Assembly (NCBI GenBank): GCA_020726505.1
Contig: JAHLEZ010000009.1
Coordinates: 2,666,001-2,730,000, forward strand
Length of the DNA: 64,000 bases
Origin: Leptodontidium sp. MPI-SDFR-AT-0119
Lineage: Eukaryota > Ascomycota > Leotiomycetes > Helotiales > Leptodontidiaceae
Reading direction: 5' to 3'
The position numbers and the translations under genes are program-made. The first letter of the stretch is position 1. Every line of letters begins with the position of its first letter. A model generated the notes under the pieces. The model was not told the origin of the DNA, searched no databases, and was given only the letters and a program-made list of their open reading frames with translations. Of this stretch, positions 34,881-45,231 are shown piece by piece.

Positions 34881-36140
34881 TCCGTCATGGTGACAAGCCC
34901 TCCATCTCCGATTGTAATGTTCTTTGACATTCTAGTGAAGGTTGGGAAAGTCGTGTTTCGTGACATGCGGAATTACCTCGGGATTGTTAGCTCTCGGTGG
35001 AGCGCAGACTCCACTGACGTGATACTGCTGACACCTTGCCCTAAAACTCCTCGCCTTTGAAGATGGCGCTGCGCTTCATCCTCGCTGCATCAGCTCTCAT
35101 CTGCATGTTATCGCACCCCCTCAAGCTCAAGCTCCTCTGTTCTCGTATGCAAAGGCTGCAGCAGCCGTGGTCCAAGTCTAGAGAGTGCAAGAGCAAATGC
35201 TCCTCACATTTTTATTGCTGTCTCCTAGTCGATGCGAAAATGGGAATCCGGCTGGAATCACAACGGCATATCGCTCTTTCTCGCAAGAATACCCAACAAC
35301 ACTCATCTCTACCATAAACACATACACCTGATGAGTAAAGGGCGTGGAATGGCTTGCATCGAGATCGAACATGCAGAGATGTTCGCTCGAGCTTTCCCAG
35401 GTCGACGACGCGGGAGGAGGCCTGGAAAATCTGGGGATCCTGAGCGACCAGAACGTCCCGGCGAACCTGGAGTTGACCTGGACAGAGACTGTAAATTAGA
35501 CACAAAGCATAGATGACAACGGCGATGAACTAGACTGTTCGAGAGGCTACCTTCACATCTACGGGACGACCCGACCTCTTTGTATAAATGGGATGTCAGC
35601 GGGGAAGACCACAATGGGAACTCTCGATACACAGGATTATACTCTACCTATTATAGCGGACGGCGATAATCTTAAAGGCGTGTAGCTGTAACTAAAATCT
35701 TTTGATGGATGGCTGTTTGATAAAGCTTCTAGTATGTTGACCATTATATCCCCACCAGATCGCAAGATTTTCCTTCTGCTGAAGTCAGCGAAGAGTAAAT
35801 AAATTGACATTCCATATCCTCCTCCCTCCGTACTTCTCGCCTCTCCCTTTCCTCTGTTGCTTCTGCGCCGCAACTACATGCACTCTTCCGTGCAATTGTC
35901 TACTGATCTACTTTGCTGCGAATGTGATAACTTGCCCATCCATCCTCACCGCCCCAGATGTGCGATGCCCTGCCACCCATTCTATGCTTTATGCATTCGG
36001 TCTTTGATCAAGGCGCCGGGCAGAACTGGATGATGTGCCACAAGAGACAATCCCGAGGACCTGAGCCTTACGGGCCTGATTCTTTGAGCGATGCTTCGAG
36101 AAGCAGACCTGGGCGGACATAGCGAAGGTATGCTTCTGAT
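34881..36140. other. No supported gene
   Basis: Many overlapping frames around 35050-35640 on both strands, none with recognisable motifs. Confidence 0.4.
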
Positions 36141-36383
36141 TATGCCATCCTCTCACACTGTTGGGGAATAGGAGAGATCACTTTCCAACACATCAAGCAG
36201 CCTAACTGGTGACAAATGCCCGGTGCATTCAAAATCACTCTTGCTAGTCAATATTGCCAGATGGATGCTATTGACTACATTTGGATCGACACATACTGCA
36301 TTGACACGACCAGCAGCGCCGAATTGTCCGAAGCAATCAAATCAATGTACAGCTGCATCGTCCTGAGGTGTTTCTTGGATTAG
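36141..36383 (+). pseudogene. HET-domain remnant
   Basis: The frame reads YAILSHCWGIGEITFQHIK, a TGA after PNW, then a segment matching the middle of the HET domain (YIWIDTYCIDTTSSAELSEA and MYSC). Upstream start and downstream parts are absent. HET domains trigger heterokaryon-incompatibility cell death in fungi. This copy lacks most of its length and carries a stop, so it is inactive. The spacing between the WG and WIDTYCID blocks is close to normal. Confidence 0.75.
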
Positions 36384-37286
36384 TAGATAACATCGCATGA
36401 AGGAAAATCTCGAGGTAAGCCTGTGAAAAGAGGTGGGCCAATCAGGAGTGAGGAAGCGCAGTGGTCGAACACGTGATTAAAGACAAAGTAAATTGCTTGC
36501 TTGCTTGAGACAAGAGCCATAAGGGCTCTTCGGTAGTTATATACATAATATCAGCTTCTCTAGAAGCTTCGACTACGTAATCGAATACGAGAGTAATTTC
36601 CGAGCCGCGTAAGCAGTGGAGGCTTCTTCGGCTATTCTCTAGCGTAGAATCGGCACGAGTTACCGAAGTCAAATCTAACAAGGCCACCACTGACTCGTTG
36701 ACTGAGTTGCGTAGGTGCAACAATGAGGATCTTTTCCGTGACGGTGGCAGAAGTTTCGTTCCAAATCTCAAGCAAGCTTGGACCTCTAACTTGAAGAATT
36801 TGGTACTGAAGATTTTGCTGCGAGTTTCGATGATATCACCCAAGCTATACATTCAGACAACCTTCTTATCTAGTATTAGGTAGTCCTTGAGAGTCCTCTT
36901 GCAATTCTCAAGTTTGTTTGTGGCTCTACCATTCTTACTATCATCCAAAGTAGCCGTGAGGTAGCATCACCACTGCCTCGGCTCAGTCCTAGCAATGAAC
37001 TACGTAGCCGAGGTAGGATCTCTAAACGAGGCCATTACTTAGTGAGCGTCCTCGACTGCTAATGCATCCTTGGAGCATAGATCTGTTAGCGCGGCGTCGC
37101 TTAGTGATTTTTGTTCTTTTGGACTAGACTTGGGAGCGAAACCTGCAAGTTTGGTAAGCTCTTTCCCTGACATGGCCAACAAGCCGTCATGAATGGCAGC
37201 CAAGGGACAAGATGGGGCAACGGATTGACCCGCAACACCGTTAGAACCTACAAACAGCCCATCTTACCTAAGCGAATCCGTCCCAC
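36384..37286. other. No recognised gene; integration site of the Copia element
   Basis: A 136-codon minus-strand frame (36852-36442) has plausible composition but no recognisable domain, splice sites or start context. It could be part of a small unknown gene. The stretch ends with a 13-bp sequence GAATCCGTCCCAC at the Copia insertion site. Confidence 0.35.
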
Positions 37287-37291
37287 GAATC

Positions 37292-37462
37292 TGTCAGTTG
37301 GCGGGGTTGTGTGCAGTAAACAGGATTCGACTGATTAATTAAGACTACAGCTGTAGATGCTTCATATAAGCCATCTGAACGATAGGCAGCCATAGGCTCC
37401 AATACTATAAGCTAGGTAGAAATGATACTCATGACTCATCATGTGACTCATACCAATCAACA
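37292..37462 (-). repeat. 3' LTR of the Copia element
   Basis: 171 bp matching 42394-42564. In element orientation it begins at 37462. GAATC target duplication at 37287-37291. Confidence 0.95.
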
Positions 37463-37474
37463 CACCCCCCCAGG
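37463..37474 (-). other. Polypurine tract of the Copia element
   Basis: On the element strand the bases just before the 3' LTR read CCTGGGGGGGTG, the G-rich tract expected to prime plus-strand DNA synthesis. Confidence 0.6.
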
Positions 37475-37600
37475 CTTGAGAGATATCGAGAGTCTGTATA
37501 GACCAGTTAATGAGTGGTGTTAGCAATAGGCAAGTAAACCTAGAATTCCATCCAATGAGAGTTGCTAAGAAAAGAAAGAACATAGGTTGAGACTACGAGT

Positions 37601-40501
37601 CTAACCGTTGTTGATTTCAGACAGCAGACGAGAAATATCGACAATATTGAGTTGCTTCAGGAAAACCGCGTGTTTTTGAGGTCCAAGTGCCTTGGTGAGC
37701 CCGTCTGCTGGCATATCATTGGTCGAAATCCATTCGAGTTTGATTGTTCCCTTTTCTGTTTCTTGACGGAGCCAGTGTTGATGAATATCAATATGTTTGA
37801 GCTTAGTGACTAACTTGGGAGCTTCCTTCATCAGAAGTCTAACAGTTTGAAGGTTGTCACAGTTGACTGTTGTGTCGGAATCAAGGTCGAGCTGTAGATA
37901 TTCGAATACTCGTCTCCACCAAAAGAGCCAAGCGCAGATGTGGGAAAGAGCTAGGAGCTCTGCTTCAGTTGATGATGTTGTGACTGTCCGTTGGAGAACA
38001 CAGAACCAGTCGATACATCCTCCGAATAGTTGGAAAAGGCCACCCTCTGTACTCCATCTTCGTACTGAATCATCAGCGAATGAAGCATCGCTAGCTGCAA
38101 GAAAGATAGGTGGATTTTCCTTGAGAGAACCGTATTCCAGAGCGTAGGTTTTGGTAGAGTTCAAGTAAGCTATGCACTGGTCGGCCGCTTCTTGGTGTTC
38201 TGGGCCAGGATTTTGTAGAAATTCAGAGAGCTTTTGGAGTGCTCTAGAGCAGTCAGGTCGAGTGATCGTTGCTGGGTAGCCGATTGAGCCGACCTTGCGT
38301 TGATACAGGTGTTTTTCGTGTACCGTGGCTTCTCCATCAAACCTGGTAAGTACCTTTTCAGGGGATAAAGGGACCTTGGCTTTCCGGTGCTCCAAGTTGA
38401 AGGTACGAGCGATTTTAGTGATATAAGAGTCTTGACAGAGCCAAATTCGGTGGTGTATTCGATCCCGTATAATCCGGATCCCTAGGAACCATCTGAGTTC
38501 ACCGATTTCCCGGAGCTTGAATTGTGACATAAGGCTAGTCCGAAAGCTCTTATAGGCTTGCTCGTCTGACGAGTGATACAAAACAACAATGTCATCAACA
38601 TAAAAGAAGACGATCAGCTTATTGCTAGTAAACAGACAAGCGCACTCTGGGACTGGTTTCAAGCCCAGCCTTCCCATAATCCGACACAGCAGTTCGAACC
38701 AGAGAATTGGGGAGACTCGTAGACCATAGAGAGCACGAAGGAGTAGAAGTACATGTCCGGGGACACTATATCCAGGAGGGAGTTTGATCCAAACCTTCTT
38801 GTTCAGCTTTGCGTTAGGAAAAGCATTGATAGCATCAAATTGCTTAGCCTCCAGATTGAAGTAAGCTGCAATGGCCATCAGGAATCGAAAGACGCGTGCC
38901 GCTAGGGTAGCTGCATAAGTCTCTTCGTCCTGTTTGGGCTGAAGATCCCCACGAACCACAAGTCGGGCTTTGTATTTGAGAAGATAACCCTCTTCATCAA
39001 ATTTGTAGGTAAATACCCACTTGGTTGGAATGACAAATCCCACAGCTTCAGATTCCGGAACTTGGACAAATGTGCCTCTTTCGTGAAGGTCTCCATATTC
39101 AAGCTTGATTGCTGCAATGAACCCTTCTCGATGGTCGTGATTTAGCATTTCTGTCCAATTAGAAGGCTCTGGTGGGAGTTGGGTCCGATGGATTCGAGCG
39201 TGTTGATAGTTAATCCCCGTGGCAAAGGCAACATGATAGGCTGAATTGAAATGAAGGTTTTTCAGACTGACTGTGTGTATCTCCTGAAGATCCTTTCGTC
39301 TAGATGATCGAGTTTGTAACCTTGTGCTACTATCAGCTGCAGTTGGAGTCAAATACTCTTGACGCGTTTCAACTCTAGGTTCAGGCGTGGATTCAGGAGA
39401 CAGTCGAAGAGTTCCTAGACCATGCTCAATTCCATGGCCACTATCGACAACAATCGTATCGTTGTGTGAGTCCAAGGAGAGTTCTGGGGAAGGTGTTGGA
39501 AGATCAGAGCCTAGGTCTGGTGGTCGAATGGGTGGTTCAACATCAGCTTCATCTTCTATCCCTTCAAGCGATTTCAACTCAAGTGGTTGAATGAGCTCTT
39601 CAGTGATATTTTCGAAGGATATATCTTGCTGATAGCGTTGAGATTCATCAAACGTCACGTCACGAGCACTGATAACTCGAGAGAGTGTTGGAACCCAGAT
39701 TCTGAAGATGTTTGACGATTCGTAGCCAACCAAATAGCCAATGTGGGTCTTTGGTTCAAGCCTATCGAGCTTGTCACGGTTGTGTTTGAGGGCATAAGCC
39801 CTGCATCCGTAAGCACGGATATGAGCAAACTTGGGGTGTGGCGATGGAATACCAGCAAGCTGCTGGAGCTTTCCAAGAGGTGATTGCCACCCAAGGCGTC
39901 TGGTGGGAGATCTGTTGAGTATATACGCTGCTGCCGCGTAACACTCGTCCCACATTTGTTGAGGAAGATTGCCTGCTGATTTGAGCTTTGCCGCCCTAAC
40001 CCCTAGCACCCCCCCAGATTTCTCAGCAGCGCCGTTTTGTGCATGAACATCTGGCGCAGAAACTTCAACTGTAAGCCCAGTTTCAATGATATAGTCGCTC
40101 CATTCATCACTTGTAAGGAGTGAGACTTGACCGTCTAATCGTATAACAATGACTTCGAAGTTCCAGCGTCGCTTACAGGTGTTGACACATTTCCTGATAT
40201 GACTGACAAGGTCTCTGGCTTTGGTGCTGTAGACACGCTCTACGTAGTGAAAGCCAAGAAAGTCGTCATACATGTGAGAGACAAAGCCGTCCCTCATTGG
40301 AATAACATCCCAACACAGCCTGTAAAAAGGACGATGGGCACGTACAGGGGTACGTCGAGAAATGAGCTGTTTTGCATCGTGTTGCTTGCAGATCGGGCAG
40401 CTGGGGTCATGCTCCCCCTTGACGGCTTCAATATCAGAGCAAGCATCCGGAAGGTGTTTTAATGCTTCAGCATATGTGTGACCCGTTCGGTCGTGAGCCT
40501 G
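37601..40501 (-). CDS. Copia integrase-reverse transcriptase-RNase H polyprotein
   Basis: Open from the codon after the gag stop (40501) to 37601; the first ATG in frame is at 40297. Domains in order: GAG-pre-integrase zinc region (H-D-R-T-G-H ... C-P-I-C); integrase core with NGAAEKSG around the catalytic Glu; RT beginning WVFTYKFDEEG, with FDAINAFPNAKL, ALYGLRVSPILW and the YVDD catalytic motif (FFYVDDIVVLYH); RNase H with ASDASFADD and SSTEAELLALS; and an IDIHQHWLR tail. All catalytic signatures are present. It lies in the same frame as gag-protease, separated only by TAA 40504-40502. Confidence 0.9.
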   Translation of the reverse strand, partial: QAHDRTGHTYAEALKHLPDACSDIEAVKGEHDPSCPICKQHDAKQLISRRTPVRAHRPFYRLCWDVIPMRDGFVSHMYDDFLGFHYVERVYSTKARDLVSHIRKCVNTCKRRWNFEVIVIRLDGQVSLLTSDEWSDYIIETGLTVEVSAPDVHAQNGAAEKSGGVLGVRAAKLKSAGNLPQQMWDECYAAAAYILNRSPTRRLGWQSPLGKLQQLAGIPSPHPKFAHIRAYGCRAYALKHNRDKLDRLEPKTHIGYLVGYESSNIFRIWVPTLSRVISARDVTFDESQRYQQDISFENITEELIQPLELKSLEGIEDEADVEPPIRPPDLGSDLPTPSPELSLDSHNDTIVVDSGHGIEHGLGTLRLSPESTPEPRVETRQEYLTPTAADSSTRLQTRSSRRKDLQEIHTVSLKNLHFNSAYHVAFATGINYQHARIHRTQLPPEPSNWTEMLNHDHREGFIAAIKLEYGDLHERGTFVQVPESEAVGFVIPTKWVFTYKFDEEGYLLKYKARLVVRGDLQPKQDEETYAATLAARVFRFLMAIAAYFNLEAKQFDAINAFPNAKLNKKVWIKLPPGYSVPGHVLLLLRALYGLRVSPILWFELLCRIMGRLGLKPVPECACLFTSNKLIVFFYVDDIVVLYHSSDEQAYKSFRTSLMSQFKLREIGELRWFLGIRIIRDRIHHRIWLCQDSYITKIARTFNLEHRKAKVPLSPEKVLTRFDGEATVHEKHLYQRKVGSIGYPATITRPDCSRALQKLSEFLQNPGPEHQEAADQCIAYLNSTKTYALEYGSLKENPPIFLAASDASFADDSVRRWSTEGGLFQLFGGCIDWFCVLQRTVTTSSTEAELLALSHICAWLFWWRRVFEYLQLDLDSDTTVNCDNLQTVRLLMKEAPKLVTKLKHIDIHQHWLRQETEKGTIKLEWISTNDMPADGLTKALGPQKHAVFLKQLNIVDISRLLSEINNG

Positions 40502-42079
40502 TTACATTGTCCAAATAGCCTTTGGAAGTTGTGTCCTTGACGAATTTGCAGGGTAGACTGTAGCCACTGGGTTGTACTCTAGAACCCATTGTTCACAGAT
40601 CCGGCGAGTTTTCCCAATCATTACACCCCCATATTTAAGGCACATGTTTTCAGAGTCCCAATAGATTTGCTTGTCGAAAAACCGGTTGTAGCTCACTGTG
40701 TTTGTTATAAAGGTTGGAATATACTTGACGTTATAGAGGAGCCAAGGTCTCTTTCCATCAGGAGTTCCTTCACATTCCAAGGTGATCTTGATTGTCCCAT
40801 AACCCTCGATTTTGACTGGATTATTGCCTGCAACTAGAATGTCATCTTCTGCTGCTGGGGTGAATTCGATGAACCTTGATCGGTCATTACACACGTGTTC
40901 CGTAGCTCCAGAATCCAGGATATAACTGTTTCGCAGAGCGAGATGCAGCCCATCCGTTAAGTAAGATTGAGGAGAGAAAGTTGTGCAGCCCATAGGCAAT
41001 GGGTTTTCCGTTTCTGGCGAAGAAGGCGATTGGCCAGTTTTGGACTGGTTGTTGTGTTTGTCCCGAATTCTCTGGAGTGTAGTAGTGATCGCAGAATTCT
41101 TCGATTTCTTCTCTTCGATTAGCTTTTGAATCGAGGCATCGATCTTGAAGCCAGTTGGGCGATTCCACTCGAAGATATGTGGACACTTAGACCAAGGGTG
41201 CTCGGATGAACCGCAAAGACAGCCTCTCTTCTTTCCATCTCTATCTTTTCCATTAAGTGTTGGCGTAGGAGTGGTGGAAGGAGTAGCAGTAGCAATAGGA
41301 GTGTCAGTAGTATACACTGTTCCACGGCCAGACTGACGGGTGGCATTAATGTGTGTATTGCGGTGCCAAGTTCGATAGACCTTGAGTACAGATCGAAAGT
41401 CTAAATCAGCTCCTTCAGCCTGCTTGACTGAATAAGATTCAGCGAAAGAAGGAGAGATCTGCTTAAGAGTGTTGAGAAAGTGTAACACCGGCCAATTGCC
41501 CTGAACATCAGGAATATTGAGTTCAAGACATTCATCGTACGTCGTTTCCCACTTTTGAAGCCATTCGTCCGTATTGGTGACCTTGGTTGACTTGGTAAGA
41601 CTGGTCCATGTAGCGTGAAGTTCCATCATACGAGCGTGGTCCGTCTGTTTAAACCTATCCCGTAGCTTGACCATCACGGCATGTGTAGTTTCTCCTCTGG
41701 TGTAGATAAAGTGTCGAATTGCAACAGTCCTTTGAATCTCCATGCGTACCTTAGCAATAGCTTCGGTGTGTTTGCGATAGATTCTCTTGTCGTCGTCGTA
41801 TTCCACATTCATCCAGCGGAGTTGTTCTCTTTCATTGGCATCCAGGTCCGAATAGGTCGTGGGCCGAGGTATTCCAAGTGGATTAAGAACAGTAGGCTTG
41901 ATCATTTCCGGTGTAGGTCGAACGGGAGCGACTGGAAGTCCTGGATTAAGAACATCGGGGTCGATATACTGCTTGACTCCATATTCGTCCGCAATAATGA
42001 AGATATATTCCGACCAAGGGAGCCAGTCTTTTTCCGAATCCAGGATTAGGATGTTTTTGGGTTGGGTTGTTGATGCCAT
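40502..42079 (-). CDS. Copia Gag-protease polyprotein
   Basis: 525 residues. The N-terminal two thirds is Gag-like (helical, LRDRFKQTD and WLQKWETTYDECLELNIP), followed by a short Cys/His cluster (CLCGSSEHPWSKC, close to but not exactly a CCHC knuckle). The aspartic protease follows with the active-site motif YILDSGATEHVC near residue 388 and a pre-integrase tail. The frame ends at TAA 40504-40502, right before the integrase zinc region, which continues in the same frame. Gag-protease made alone with rarer read-through is possible; a chance CAA-to-TAA mutation is equally possible. Confidence 0.9.
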   Translation of the reverse strand: MASTTQPKNILILDSEKDWLPWSEYIFIIADEYGVKQYIDPDVLNPGLPVAPVRPTPEMIKPTVLNPLGIPRPTTYSDLDANEREQLRWMNVEYDDDKRIYRKHTEAIAKVRMEIQRTVAIRHFIYTRGETTHAVMVKLRDRFKQTDHARMMELHATWTSLTKSTKVTNTDEWLQKWETTYDECLELNIPDVQGNWPVLHFLNTLKQISPSFAESYSVKQAEGADLDFRSVLKVYRTWHRNTHINATRQSGRGTVYTTDTPIATATPSTTPTPTLNGKDRDGKKRGCLCGSSEHPWSKCPHIFEWNRPTGFKIDASIQKLIEEKKSKNSAITTTLQRIRDKHNNQSKTGQSPSSPETENPLPMGCTTFSPQSYLTDGLHLALRNSYILDSGATEHVCNDRSRFIEFTPAAEDDILVAGNNPVKIEGYGTIKITLECEGTPDGKRPWLLYNVKYIPTFITNTVSYNRFFDKQIYWDSENMCLKYGGVMIGKTRRICEQWVLEYNPVATVYPANSSRTQLPKAIWTM

Positions 42080-42365
42080 AGTTGAGCAGATGGCACAGTT
42101 GTTTTGATACTGAAATTAGACAGGCACGTTCTTATACTAGTCTAGTAGACGTGGTATGGTCGATCTGGTTGATCAGAACGTTGTTGAGAATCCAAGTGAA
42201 AGTATCAGAGGGTTGAATCGAGCTGAGTATTGCGCCCGTAGGGTTGACAGCAGGTTGTGCAGGGAAGGTTGTAAAACGTGATAAACAGATGTGTTTACAA
42301 GATACGTTCTGAACTAAGAAGCTAGTAGAACGTGATAAACAACGGGTTTACAATGAACGTTTTGA

Positions 42366-42393
42366 ACCAGTTAGAGCAAGCGGGGCTCATAAC
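42366..42393 (-). other. Half-tRNA-type primer-binding site of the Copia element
   Basis: The plus strand here reads like a tRNA-Met D-arm to anticodon-loop segment (GTTAGAGCA ... GGGCTCATAAC). The element strand directly following the 5' LTR is its complement, GTTATGAGCCCCGC. Copia-group elements are known to prime from an internal fragment of initiator tRNA-Met ending in the anticodon loop. Confidence 0.6.
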
Positions 42394-42564
42394 TGTCAGT
42401 TGGCGGGGTTGTGTGCAGTAAACAGGATTCGACTGATTAATTAAGACTACAGCTGTAGATGCTTCATATAAGCCATCTGAACGATAGGCAGCCATAGGCT
42501 CCAATACTATAAGCTAGGTAGAAATGATACTCATGACTCATCATGTGACTCATACCAATCAACA
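42394..42564 (-). repeat. 5' LTR of the Copia element
   Basis: 171 bp matching the 3' LTR by eye. Target duplication GAATC at 42565-42569. It should hold the element promoter. Confidence 0.95.
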
Positions 42565-42569
42565 GAATC

Positions 42570-43283
42570 CGTCCCACGAGCTACTATAGCACCAGGTAGC
42601 GGTTAAATACTTGTGAGGTCGAACGGCACATACAAGAATCATTCTGCAAATTAGGAAGCTTCGTACTTCAAGTTTAATTACTACGATGCCAAAGTACGTC
42701 GAACCGCTTTCAACGTTGTTTCGATATAACTAGCCTACTAAATAAGGTAAAGAAGGAGTTGCATGTACTTTGTTGTCTGTACTTACGTACGTACGTACCT
42801 GTAATATTAATAAGCGCATGCATGTAAAGCGAGTTGTTGCATATGGCAACTTCGGCCAACAATAAAGATTAGTGAACAACCATTTTTTATAGTTCACTTA
42901 TGATTAGTGATTATCAGCTGTCCTTGGCGTTCGTCGGTGGTTTCTAATCATTCTCCACAATAATAAATGCACTTCTAGTTTTTTCAGAATATCTACCGTT
43001 GCTCGGCAAATTTCTAAGTAATCAAAATGTACACGGTCGTGGTTGAATGACTAGCATAGTCATCAAATCCAAAGACCTGAACAGACCATAGAGCCGAATG
43101 AAACATTAATGTCTTAACACCGTCATCTTGGGATACCACTTTATAAAAGGCAGATGAATCCTTCGTAAGTCTAGATTTAATTCAAACCCATCAACACCGA
43201 TTCCACCGAATACAATACCACCGATTCCAAACCATAATATTCCGTCAAACTCGCTAGATCTTAAACAATCTCCCTGCATCACT
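42570..43283. other. Intergenic with a short GTAC repeat
   Basis: Contains a TACGTACGTACGTAC run near 42784-42798. The last 150 bp form the likely promoter and 5' UTR of the gene at 43284. Confidence 0.4.
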
Positions 43284-44069
43284 ATGGCGAGCGAAAGTAT
43301 ACTAAGGTAAATTATCAATGGAGAGAGATTTAGGAGTATGAAGTTTCTAACAATTCACAGGTCTGATCTTTTGACTGCTGTACTTGAGGCTCATGGTGGG
43401 CTCGAGCGTTTTAATCAAGCCAAAACTATCGAAGCTACATTCAACCTTTCTGGCTTGCTTTTCGCTTCCAAAGGATTCCCAGGTCACCGCCAACTCACCG
43501 TCACTGTTGACACCAAATCCCCACGTTCATTCTTCACATCATTCACCGATACTCCTGGCGAGAAATGGCACTGCACTGCAGACAAGACATGGATTGAACT
43601 TAATGGCTCAGTAACTCAGAGTCGGGACAATCCCAGAGCAAGTTTCGCCGGCCAGACTCAAGAGTCACAATGGGATGATATGCACATCCTATACTTCTGC
43701 GGGTACGCGATGTGGAACTATATCACCTCTCCCTTCCTCTTCGCCCAGCCTGGCTTTGTGACTCGGGAACTTGACGAACACACCGAAAATGGGGAGACCT
43801 GGCGTGTACTGGAGGTGACGTTCCCAGACAACATTCCGACGCACAACAAAGTTCAGAAATTCATGTTCGACGACAAATTTATGTTGAGAAGGCTTGATTA
43901 TCAACCAGATGTTCTAGGGGGTGCACCAGCTTCGCAGTATATGTTTGATCACCAAACAGTGGACGGACTAGTGTTTCCAGGTCTGCGCCGGGTAGTCTTT
44001 AATGCTCCCAGCGGTGTATTTGGAGCAGCGCTTGTCCTGATCGACTTCTGTAAATTTGTTGTAACATAG
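43284..44069 (+). CDS. Conserved-looking uncharacterised protein
   Basis: Two exons: 43284-43306 (MASESILR) and 43361-44069, joined in phase by a 54-bp intron (GTAAAT..CTAAC..CAG), total 243 residues. An unspliced start at 43338 would replace the N-terminus with intron text and is less likely. The sequence is soluble and aromatic-rich (DLLTAVLEAHGGLERFNQ; GFPGHRQLTV; WDDMHILYFCGYAMWNY; RVLEVTFPDNIPTHNKVQKF; FDDKFMLRRLDYQPDVLGG), a continuous, constrained-looking protein with no signal peptide. I recall bacterial hypothetical proteins with this same series of blocks, which would make lateral transfer a possibility, but I could not check. No catalytic motif identified. Confidence 0.75.
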
Positions 44070-45231
44070 CTTCGTAGATAGTTTTCGATTTTACTAAAAT
44101 ATATGAGGGAAAATTTTAGTGTACATATTATAAAGGATAGCCATAGCTAGGGAATGTGCACTAATGGCACCTACGCCTTAAATATCTGATTTTCAGGTCT
44201 TGTTTCGTTGCACTTTCACAATATCCCAGACACTCCCATTACTCCATCGGCACTTTTAATAATACATACCTGATAGCTTATTCTTGTCTACCTCCTGAAT
44301 CTCGTTTACTATGGTGTCCTCTTGTTTACACTATACTAGATGTCCCTTCCACTACCTTTGCTGGATGGCCTGGCAGTGATAAACCGAAATTCTAAATTGC
44401 ACCTGTCAAAACCTTCCAATGAAGATTTAAAATCCCATTAAAATCTGTTGATCGCTGAAATTGAGAACAGGACTTCCAAGCGCAGGACCACCAGCCATGA
44501 TTTGGGTTTTCTGTTAGTTGTAAAGATCTCACATTGGTTCAAATTGCCGAAACACCTTCCGAACGCATAGCCCCTTACATATATCTGACAATTATATACT
44601 CCTTTTGACTATTTGATGATTCTAGTGTTTTGTGACGCCCTGCACTTGTGTTAATCTTTAAAGATTGCCTTTCCTTTCTTTTCCCCAAAACCTTTCGTTA
44701 CTACAAATTACCTTCCGTTAACTCAGAATGCTCCCCTAATTACCCTCTAAGATCATCAAGTTACATACCTTTCATTCAAAATAGAGTCGTGCTTTTCAGA
44801 TGTGGAAAATCTATCCATTTGTCCACCCACCACCAGTATGAATCCAAAAGCTCAAGTGCCGTCAAATTAATACTGCTCTCAAGTGTTTAACGGGTCATCA
44901 ATTAAGTCCGACGATTTAAATTTCTGTGAAAAGAAACCAAGAAGATACGTCTAGCTTTCATTGGAAGCTATAATTCACCTGCTGTTAAAGTCGCCTTTTG
45001 TTACGGCGCTGGATGTGACGATTCTATATCGTCACTTGACTGCCGCCTGGACAGGCCTAACGCCCCCTACAGGCTACAGCGGCTGCCTATAGAGTAATTG
45101 GGATTAAATAGCCTTCTATGCCCCTAAGAGGGACCTTCTCTCCCCAGCTTTAGATCCTCGTATATAGGCATTCTACTTCTTTCAGGGCTTCGACCTATCT
45201 GCTTAGTGTCTCCCCTGAATCCTAAGTATCC
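44070..45231. other. Intergenic; probable worn repeat
   Basis: No gene seen. A short palindrome (GTGACGAT TCTAT ATCGTCAC) lies at 45015-45035. The stretch runs into the pogo fragment. Confidence 0.4.

Larger units (their letters stand above)
37292..42564 (-). mobile_element. Full-length Ty1/Copia LTR retrotransposon
   Basis: A 5273-bp element oriented right to left. The 171-bp LTRs (42394-42564 as 5', 37292-37462 as 3') read the same throughout by eye, and the element is flanked by GAATC on both sides (37287-37291 and 42565-42569). In element sense the LTR runs TGTTGATTGG...CAACTGACA. A primer-binding site lies next to the 5' LTR and a G-rich polypurine tract (37463-37474) next to the 3' LTR. 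Gene order Gag-PR-IN-RT-RH, with integrase before reverse transcriptase, defines Copia. The unmutated sequence contrasts with the RIP-worn repeats elsewhere, so insertion is recent. Confidence 0.95.

Noticed and set aside
37854..42107. Plus-strand open frames opposite the Copia element
   Set aside because: They are antisense shadows of the gag and pol frames and have no motifs.
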